Positions 29,240 to 33,693 of a stretch of DNA of 33,693 bases are shown in pieces. The DNA comes from SSEF01 sp964604195. GTDB lineage: Bacteria > Patescibacteriota > Minisyncoccia > Moranbacterales > UBA1568. The notes under the pieces were generated by a model, which was not told the DNA's origin, searched no databases, and saw only the letters and a program-made list of their open reading frames with translations. Numbering within the stretch: position 1 is the stretch's first letter; each line of letters opens with the position of its first letter. Both the position numbers and the translations under genes were made by a program. The stretch spans positions 1-33,693 of the forward strand of contig CAZRXW010000011.1 in the NCBI GenBank assembly GCA_964604195.1. Reading direction: 5' to 3'.

Positions 29240-31333
29240 CTATTCTAAATGTATCTTTTCCTCAAATTTTTGCAATGTTTTCTTGAGGAGGGGATAATTT
29301 TTGAGTTCAGCATCCTGTTTGAGGAGTACCTCTGCTTTTTCTCGGGCAATGGCGATGAGACGAGCGTTGGTAAGATGTTCAAAGGCAATGTCGGGGAGAC
29401 CAGACTGTCTGGTCCCGAGAAAAGCTCCCGGTCCGCGGAGTTCAAGATCGATTTCAGCCAGATCAAAACCGCTGGCGTGTTTTTCTAGTGCTTGCAAGCG
29501 TTTACTTTCCGGACTCTTACCATCACTCGGAAAAAGAAAGCAGTAGCTCTGACCGGACCCGCGCCCAACACGACCGCGGAATTGGTGAAGTTGTGAAAGC
29601 CCGAAGCGCTCGGCTCCCTCGATGAGCATCACGGTCGCATTTGGAATATCGATTCCTACCTCAACTACTGCGGTTGAAACGAGAATATCAATTTTTTTAT
29701 TTTTGAAGTCTTGCATGATGCGATCTTTTTCAACTGATTTCATCCGGCCATGAAGCAGTCCAAGACGGAAATCAGGAAAAACTTCGTGGGCGAGATGGGT
29801 ATGTTCGCTCGTAGCCGCCCGTACCTCTTCCAGTGCTTTTGAACTTTCTACCAGAGGAAGGATTACAAAAGCTTGGTGGCCAGCCTTTATTTCTTTTTGA
29901 ATAAAAGTATATATTTTCTCACGGTCTGCTATAGATGAGGCTACACGGGTGATGATAGGTTTCTTGTGAGCGGGCACTTCATCCAAGAGGGAGAGGTCAA
30001 GATTGCCAAAAAGAGTAAGGGCAAGTGTACGTGGAATAGGGGTAGCAGTCATAGAAAGAAAATGGGGAACATGTTGAGCATCGCCATCCTTACTTTCAAA
30101 GGAGAGTTCCTGTAATCGTGCTCGTTGAGCGACTCCAAAGCGATGTTGTTCGTCTACCACGACCAGTGCGAGTTTATGAAAATTTACTCTTTCTTCAAGG
30201 AGAGCATGGGTCCCGATGACGATATCGGGAATACCAGCTTGGATAGCCTTGATGAGAGAACCTTTTTTAATTGACTCACCATTAAGTTTACTGAAGCTTC
30301 CGGTGAGAAGAGCAATATTTTTTTTCTGAGTAGCGAGAAGTTTTTGGAACGTGTGAGCATGCTGCTCGGCTAGGACCTCGGTAGGTGCGAGCAGTGCTCC
30401 CTGATAACCAGCGGAATTGATACTAAGGAGAGAGAGAAGGGCTACTATTGTTTTGCCGCTCCCTACATCGCCATTGAGGAGGCGGTTCATAGGATGACCT
30501 TTTCCAAGGTCGCTGGTTATTTCCAAGAAGGCTTTTTCTTGACCTTTGGTGAGAGCAAAGGGGAGGGTTGTTTTAAAATATTCAACGATGGACCGATAGT
30601 CTTCTTGCTGGAGAGTAATCGCTCGTCCATGATGCAAAGTTTGTTTGAGAGAAAGACTTTTGAGCTGTAAGAAAAACATTTCTTCAAAAGCAAAACGTTT
30701 CTCGGCGATGAGTCTCTGCTTTTCATCTTTTGGGAAATGGATATAGGCGAGGGCACTCCGAAGATCGGGGAGGTGGAGGGAGTCGAGTATGTCCTGGGGA
30801 ATAGGGTCAGGAATAGGGCCTATTTTTTGGAAAAGAGTAGCAATTTGCCAACGAAGAAATTTGGAGGTGAGTCCAGTGGTTTCGGGATAGATAGGGACTA
30901 GTCTCCCGGTGTGGGTAGCCATTCGATCAGCTCGTTCGAAAGCGGGCGACTGCATAACGAGCCCTATTTTGTCACGACTAATCTTTCCTGAGAGCCGAAT
31001 AGATTCACCAATCTTGACTGTGCTTTCGATGAATTTTTGATTGAACCAGATAACTCTGAGATTGTTGCCACCATCTTCAATTGTAGCCCTGGTGATCAGG
31101 AGTCTTTTTTTCCAGGATCGCTCGCTAGTTATCTCACTAACCACCCCCTCAATGGTAGCTTTGGTGCCTTCTTTGAGGGAATTGATAGATACAAGCGAAG
31201 CGTAATCTTCGTAACGATTGGGGAAATGATAAAAAAGATCGCGGACAGTTTCAATTCCCAGGCGCTTCAAGCCATACCAATGGGCTTTCTTAATGGTCGT
31301 GAAAATATCAAGTCTGGTAGTGAGGTTTGTCAT
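29240..31333 (-). CDS. recG: ATP-dependent DNA helicase RecG
   Basis: I start at the ATG at 31333 (MTNLTTRLDIFTTIKKAHWYG); the frame runs to 31438 but crosses the terminator of another unit and has no family match there. The 697-residue product has the N-terminal wedge/OB domain (~50-150) that grips stalled forks, Walker A GDVGSGKT (288-295), DEQH box (394-397, LVVVDEQHRFG), and the C-terminal helicase lobe with VEVGIDIPNA and QFRGRVGRGSGQSYCF. Its known role is fork reversal and Holliday-junction branch migration. No SD is seen. TACACT about 21 bp upstream may be its -10. Confidence 0.96.
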   Translation of the reverse strand: MTNLTTRLDIFTTIKKAHWYGLKRLGIETVRDLFYHFPNRYEDYASLVSINSLKEGTKATIEGVVSEITSERSWKKRLLITRATIEDGGNNLRVIWFNQKFIESTVKIGESIRLSGKISRDKIGLVMQSPAFERADRMATHTGRLVPIYPETTGLTSKFLRWQIATLFQKIGPIPDPIPQDILDSLHLPDLRSALAYIHFPKDEKQRLIAEKRFAFEEMFFLQLKSLSLKQTLHHGRAITLQQEDYRSIVEYFKTTLPFALTKGQEKAFLEITSDLGKGHPMNRLLNGDVGSGKTIVALLSLLSINSAGYQGALLAPTEVLAEQHAHTFQKLLATQKKNIALLTGSFSKLNGESIKKGSLIKAIQAGIPDIVIGTHALLEERVNFHKLALVVVDEQHRFGVAQRARLQELSFESKDGDAQHVPHFLSMTATPIPRTLALTLFGNLDLSLLDEVPAHKKPIITRVASSIADREKIYTFIQKEIKAGHQAFVILPLVESSKALEEVRAATSEHTHLAHEVFPDFRLGLLHGRMKSVEKDRIMQDFKNKKIDILVSTAVVEVGIDIPNATVMLIEGAERFGLSQLHQFRGRVGRGSGQSYCFLFPSDGKSPESKRLQALEKHASGFDLAEIDLELRGPGAFLGTRQSGLPDIAFEHLTNARLIAIAREKAEVLLKQDAELKNYPLLKKTLQKFEEKIHLE

Positions 31334-31374
31334 AGGTAAGTCGTTCACCATCCAGTGTAGGGGAATCTCAGAGA

Positions 31375-31412
31375 AAAAGAAAAGAGCTTCCCGACACGAG
31401 GGTTGGGAAGCT
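31375..31412 (-). terminator. Terminator of the 31836-31483 unit
   Basis: AGCTTCCC (31385-31392) and GGGAAGCT (31405-31412) form a perfect 8-bp stem. On the minus strand it is followed by CTTTTCTTTTTCTC. It sits about 70 bp after the stop codon and just upstream of recG. Confidence 0.85.
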
Positions 31413-31482
31413 GTGAAGACGCATGAGCCGGTGTACATCCGGGGGTGCGCCGAGGAGACACGCTAGTGAAAATCACGAAGGT

Positions 31483-31836
31483 TCAGGCCTGCCACTTCTT
31501 GGCGGTTGCAGGCTTTGGTTGGCTGAATCCGAGCGCTTCGAGCAGGTCGGGGGTGACGAGCTCCGGGTCAAGATGACCACGGAATCCGATCACCACCATT
31601 CTGGTCGAGCATTCGGGGACGAAGGCGGGAGGGAGTCCGTTGTGGCGGGCTGAAGCCAGGAGGTTTTTCCTCAGGGTATCGGCTTCGCCGAGGTAGTTGA
31701 GTTTGTCCCATGCGGGATCGGTCGGGTCGGCCACCAAGGTGAGCTTGGCAGCCTCAACGATGATTCGCTGGGTGCGGAAGTAGAGGGTGCGACCGCTGTC
31801 ACGCGTGGTGACATGGCCAGAGACTACTGTCCTCAT
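31483..31836 (-). CDS. Hypothetical small protein (GC-rich unit)
   Basis: Start at the ATG at 31836 with GGAGA 9-10 bp upstream; an in-frame TTG at 31851 overlaps the SD itself. The 117-residue product (MRTVVSGHVTTRDSGRTLYF...) begins with beta-like segments, has a mixed middle (EADTLRKNLLASARHNGLPP) and ends with ELVTPDLLEALGFSQPKPATAKKW. It is soluble with a single cysteine (ECSTRMVVIGF). No family recognised. It is GC-rich relative to recG next door and has its own promoter and terminator. Confidence 0.7.
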   Translation of the reverse strand: MRTVVSGHVTTRDSGRTLYFRTQRIIVEAAKLTLVADPTDPAWDKLNYLGEADTLRKNLLASARHNGLPPAFVPECSTRMVVIGFRGHLDPELVTPDLLEALGFSQPKPATAKKWQA

Positions 31837-31914
31837 TTTATTTATCTCCAAGTTATGATGATGGTATTTGAGTCGATGATTTTCCTAGCGCATGTTTTTA
31901 AATGACACCTCGAT

Positions 31915-31943
31915 ATCCTACAGAGGAATAGCTTATGTGTCAA
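31915..31943 (-). promoter_or_regulatory. Promoter of the 31836-31483 unit
   Basis: On the minus strand a perfect TTGACA (31943-31938) and TAGGAT (31920-31915) are 17 bp apart. The leader is about 72 nt. Confidence 0.75.
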
Positions 31944-31956
31944 TACAAATGTTAAA

Positions 31957-31986
31957 CCGCCCACCAGCTGAATGTGCTGGGGGCGG
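31957..31986 (-). terminator. Terminator of the 32390-32031 unit
   Basis: CCGCCC (31957-31962) and GGGCGG (31981-31986), with inner CCAGC/GCTGG, form a stem followed on the minus strand by TTTAACATTT. It lies only 14 bp upstream of the next unit's -35. Confidence 0.75.
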
Positions 31987-32030
31987 CGTGTGAAGCGGCA
32001 CGTTGTGCCTTAGGGAGACGGGCTAGGGAT

Positions 32031-32390
32031 TCAGTGCAGAATTAGGGGAGTGTCCTGCACCTCGACAATTTCCTCGATTCGATGTTCGAGAGATTGTCCC
32101 TTGGCTCGGATCGGGATGTCGCCAGCGGATTCAACTCCGAGGGCATTGAGAATCCCGATGAATTTTTCTTCCTCGATGGTATCGTTGGGAGCCTCGGGGA
32201 GACTCACCAATACCTGATCACCCCTGAAGGCTGGCTGCACGGCATCACCGGACTGCGCGGCGTAGGTGCCGAGCTGGAAATAAATCCCCAGTCGGTTTTC
32301 TCGCGTCAGGGGGGTTGTGTACTGGACGCGGAGAGCCAGGAGTTCGCCTTCCTGGCCCAACTCTAGTTCATAGGCACGTACAGGAGGCAT
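32031..32390 (-). CDS. Hypothetical small protein (GC-rich unit)
   Basis: Start at the ATG at 32390 fixed by AAGGAG 7 bp upstream; the longer frame to 32477 crosses the promoter. The 119-residue product (MPPVRAYELELGQEGELLALRVQY...) appears beta-rich in its first half (VQYTTPLTRENRLGIYFQLG and AFRGDQVLVSLPEAP). It has an acidic middle helix (TIEEEKFIGILNALGVES) and a C-terminal EHRIEEIVEVQDTPLIL. It is soluble and cysteine-free. No family recognised. It is a stand-alone unit with its own promoter and terminator, upstream of and parallel to the 31836-31483 unit. Confidence 0.7.
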   Translation of the reverse strand: MPPVRAYELELGQEGELLALRVQYTTPLTRENRLGIYFQLGTYAAQSGDAVQPAFRGDQVLVSLPEAPNDTIEEEKFIGILNALGVESAGDIPIRAKGQSLEHRIEEIVEVQDTPLILH

Positions 32391-32456
32391 GGTAAACTCC
32401 TTGCGAAAGGGGTTGAGGAAACTCGCTTCTTCTCTTTTTATTAACGAGCGACCTAT

Positions 32457-32485
32457 AGAATAACCAAAAAAAATCACCCCGTCAA
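32457..32485 (-). promoter_or_regulatory. Promoter of the 32390-32031 unit, embedded in a terminator
   Basis: On the minus strand TTGACG (32485-32480) and TATTCT (32462-32457) are 17 bp apart. The -35 forms the loop of the hairpin below and the T-tract lies in the spacer. Confidence 0.7.
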
Positions 32486-32491
32486 GGGGTG
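32465..32491 (-). terminator. Terminator downstream of the tRNA-Arg region
   Basis: CACCCC (minus 32491-32486) and GGGGTG (32480-32475) close a 5-nt loop, then ATTTTTTTT follows. It would end transcripts arriving from the tRNA-Arg genes. Confidence 0.75.
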
Positions 32492-32573
32492 GTTCAGGAA
32501 TTTTGGCAACGATTCTTTAATTATAGCAGAAAACAAGAGGGGCGTTTTGAGAGATGACGCGAGTATTTCAAGG

Positions 32574-32680
32574 CGTGTCCCCGGCCTTCCTTTTCTGTCA
32601 GCTGGCGGATTCGGATGGGCAGGCAGGAAGCACTCTCTCGCCAAAATACGCTCAACGGGAACCTTACATTTCATCCTTCG
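32574..32680. other. REP-like element and tRNA-Arg 3'-half fragment
   Basis: The gene-free stretch between the 32390 unit and tRNA-Arg(CCG) holds GTGTCCCCGG plus a GGCAGGCAGG half-site, as near 15458-15489. It also holds ATTTCATCCTTCG (32668-32680), a 13-bp exact copy of the anticodon-arm side of tRNA-Arg(CCG) at 32769-32781. Confidence 0.5.
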
Positions 32681-32743
32681 CTCCCAACGCTCTTTTTAAA
32701 TAGTGCTCTCGGCAAGAATTTCACCCTATCACCAATACGTTTG

Positions 32744-32815
32744 TGCGCTCGCGTGGAATCGAACCACGATTTCATCCTTCGGAGGGATGTGTCTTATCCA
32801 TTATACGACGAGCGC
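32744..32815 (-). tRNA. tRNA-Arg(CCG)
   Basis: Acceptor GCGCTCG/CGAGCGC, discriminator A, D-loop with GGATA (A20), anticodon stem CATCC/GGATG around CTCCGAA (anticodon CCG), T-arm CGTGG/CCACG. The D-stem has one weak pair. CCA is not encoded. An imperfect inverted repeat flanks it (32723-32748 and 32831-32853). Confidence 0.93.
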
Positions 32816-32861
32816 AGAGTTGCTATTATAGCGCACAAATTGGTGACAGGGTATGCTTGCG

Positions 32862-32981
32862 CTTCCTTCGGAGGGAAGTACCCTTATTGAACGAAGAGAG
32901 CGTGCGGGGTAAAGAGAGAGTGTCTTACTTGCCTCGTGACATAATAACGCACTATGTCATCGGGGTCCATTATACGACGAG
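32862..32981 (-). pseudogene. Broken tRNA-Arg(CCG)-like copy
   Basis: Between the two tRNA-Arg genes, pieces of tRNA-Arg(CCG) occur in native order but separated by extra sequence: CCTTCGGAGGGA (anticodon arm, near 32865), GTGTCTTA (D-arm side, 32920-32927) and TCCATTATACGACGAG (5' end, 32966-32981, a 16-bp exact copy of 32797-32812). The last two pieces are separated by a 38-nt insert with a TGACATA/TATGTCA hairpin. No T-arm is present. Confidence 0.55.
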
Positions 32982-33004
32982 GACAATGAGGATTTGTCTA
33001 TTTG

Positions 33005-33077
33005 TGCGCTCGGTAGGAATCGAACCTACGACCCTCAGGACCGCAACCTGATGCTCTATCCACTGAGCTACGAGCGC
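33005..33077 (-). tRNA. tRNA-Arg(GCG)
   Basis: Acceptor GCGCTCG/CGAGCGC, identical to that of tRNA-Arg(CCG), discriminator A, D-arm GCTC/GAGC with GGATA (A20), anticodon stem TCAGG/CCTGA around TTGCGGT (anticodon GCG), T-arm GTAGG/CCTAC. The usual bacterial choice for CGU/CGC is ACG, so G34 is unusual. CCA is not encoded. Confidence 0.9.
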
Positions 33078-33143
33078 ATTTCTCTGAAAATTTGATAAAA
33101 AGCAATCAAAAACAACCACCCCAAAATACTCTACTTCAGCTCG

Positions 33144-33632
33144 CTAAATATGAAGCATTTTTTCTAGGATGTCAACCAGACGCGGCTCTTGTTTCTCCTC
33201 AGGAATGAACGAGAGGAGGATCTCGCGAATAGTTTGATGGTCAAGATTTCCGAGAGGGAGATGAATGAACGGAGCAAGTACCCCATACGAATGAATGCTG
33301 AGGACATCTTTGAGGGGATCTTCATCAAAAATCCAGAAAGAATGAATATCCTCGAAGGCGTACAAATTCCTTCCCACAACGATCCCTTCGCGAGTGATGA
33401 TAAATTCTACCTCCTGGGGATCTTTGGTGAGAAAGAGATAGCCTACCACCCCAATGAGAATAAAGGTAATAGCCATGAGTGGGCTATTGGTAAAGAGGGC
33501 GTAGGCAATGACAGTAAAAAGAAAAACGGCTGCTATGATGATAGCTTTCGGATTGGGCCTTACGTGAATGTGTTCGGGGGCGACCCACGAAAAGAGCACG
33601 CGTTGTGACGGTGGTATGTGATCGAGATCCAT
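33144..33632 (-). CDS. Two-TM membrane protein with small C-terminal domain
   Basis: A 162-residue protein. Two closely spaced TM helices (AIIIAAVFLFTVIAYALF and LMAITFILIGVVGYLFL, ~30-67) are followed by a beta-rich cytoplasmic domain (~72-150) with VEFIITREGIVVGRNLYAFEDIHSFWIFDED. That layout resembles membrane-anchored PH-like proteins of unknown role. No signal peptide, no catalytic motif and no confident family. An extended -10 is about 24 bp upstream of the ATG and no SD is seen. Confidence 0.7.
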   Translation of the reverse strand: MDLDHIPPSQRVLFSWVAPEHIHVRPNPKAIIIAAVFLFTVIAYALFTNSPLMAITFILIGVVGYLFLTKDPQEVEFIITREGIVVGRNLYAFEDIHSFWIFDEDPLKDVLSIHSYGVLAPFIHLPLGNLDHQTIREILLSFIPEEKQEPRLVDILEKMLHI

Positions 33633-33655
33633 AGTAAATATCTTCTGTTTTTTTC

Positions 33656-33664
33656 ACTATACCA
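33656..33664 (-). promoter_or_regulatory. Extended -10 promoter of the 33632-33144 gene
   Basis: The minus strand reads TGGTATAGT (33664-33656), one base different from the elements at 6135 and 15304. There is no clear -35. Confidence 0.6.
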
Positions 33665-33693
33665 CAACCACGCGGGTAGTGCATTTGTTGCGG

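Noticed and set aside
31334..31438. N-terminal extension of RecG
   Set aside because: It crosses the terminator of the neighbouring unit and lacks RecG similarity.
32474..32674. Minus-strand ORF of 66 aa
   Set aside because: It spans a REP-like element, the tRNA-Arg fragment and part of a terminator, has no SD and looks like read-through of repeats.

Overview
The window reads like the chromosome of an ultra-small Candidate Phyla Radiation (Patescibacteria) bacterium, probably Parcubacteria-like. This is inferred from gene content, not from a marker phylogeny. The clues are two tandem type IV secretion-type pilin genes, a long O-antigen-ligase-like protein fused to TPR repeats, VanW, DoxX, DUF2177 and CofE-like proteins, a Cas2-like/PaaX-like regulator, core genes with almost no Shine-Dalgarno (SD) motif, and a GC-rich palindromic intergenic repeat. 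Base composition is mixed: core genes are AT-leaning to balanced, while several short accessory units are clearly GC-rich (60-70% G+C in the lines I sampled).

Layout. 115-5866 (+): surface polysaccharide block with two GT4 glycosyltransferases, a Wzz-like two-TM protein and an O-antigen-ligase-like/TPR protein. 6154-7353 (+): two T4SS-type pilins, the second carrying three six-cysteine repeats. 9885-7439 (-): a GC-rich two-gene membrane module of unknown function with a structured leader. 10210-10764 (+): a PaaX-like/Cas2-like regulator bracketed by a 22-bp direct repeat. 10990-14788 (+): nusA-ppa-tig-clpP, apparently one operon behind a leader attenuator. 15266-14853 (-): DoxX-like protein. 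15737-15357 (-): tRNA-Lys, tRNA-Arg(TCT), tRNA-His. 18901-16471 (-): PrsW-like protein, Hsp20, VanW. 24143-18908 (-): membrane hydrolase-like protein, tsaD, CofE-like protein, valS. 24862-24791 (-): tRNA-Glu with tRNA debris. 27050-25363 (-): GH1 glycosidase and DUF2177 protein. 27150-28850 (+): membrane GT2 synthase. 31333-28888 (-): recG and a small protein. 33077-32744 (-): two tRNA-Arg genes among tRNA fragments. 33632-33144 (-): two-TM protein.

The most unusual pattern is a set of six short transcription units (9885-7439, 16287-15970, 24467-24228, 25074-25292, 31836-31483 and 32390-32031). Each has a TTGAnn-type -35 element, a good SD, unrecognised products and, usually, its own intrinsic terminator. 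Four of the six adjoin tRNA genes, tRNA fragments or another such unit. Core genes around them lack an SD, and several use an extended -10 of the form TGGTATACT, sometimes so close to the ATG that the mRNA may be nearly leaderless. I infer two gene populations with different expression signals, the GC-rich one probably acquired. This is the best candidate for something undescribed. Other leads are the Cys-rich pilin, the repeat-bracketed Cas2-like regulator, the nusA leader attenuator and a tRNA-Arg with anticodon GCG.
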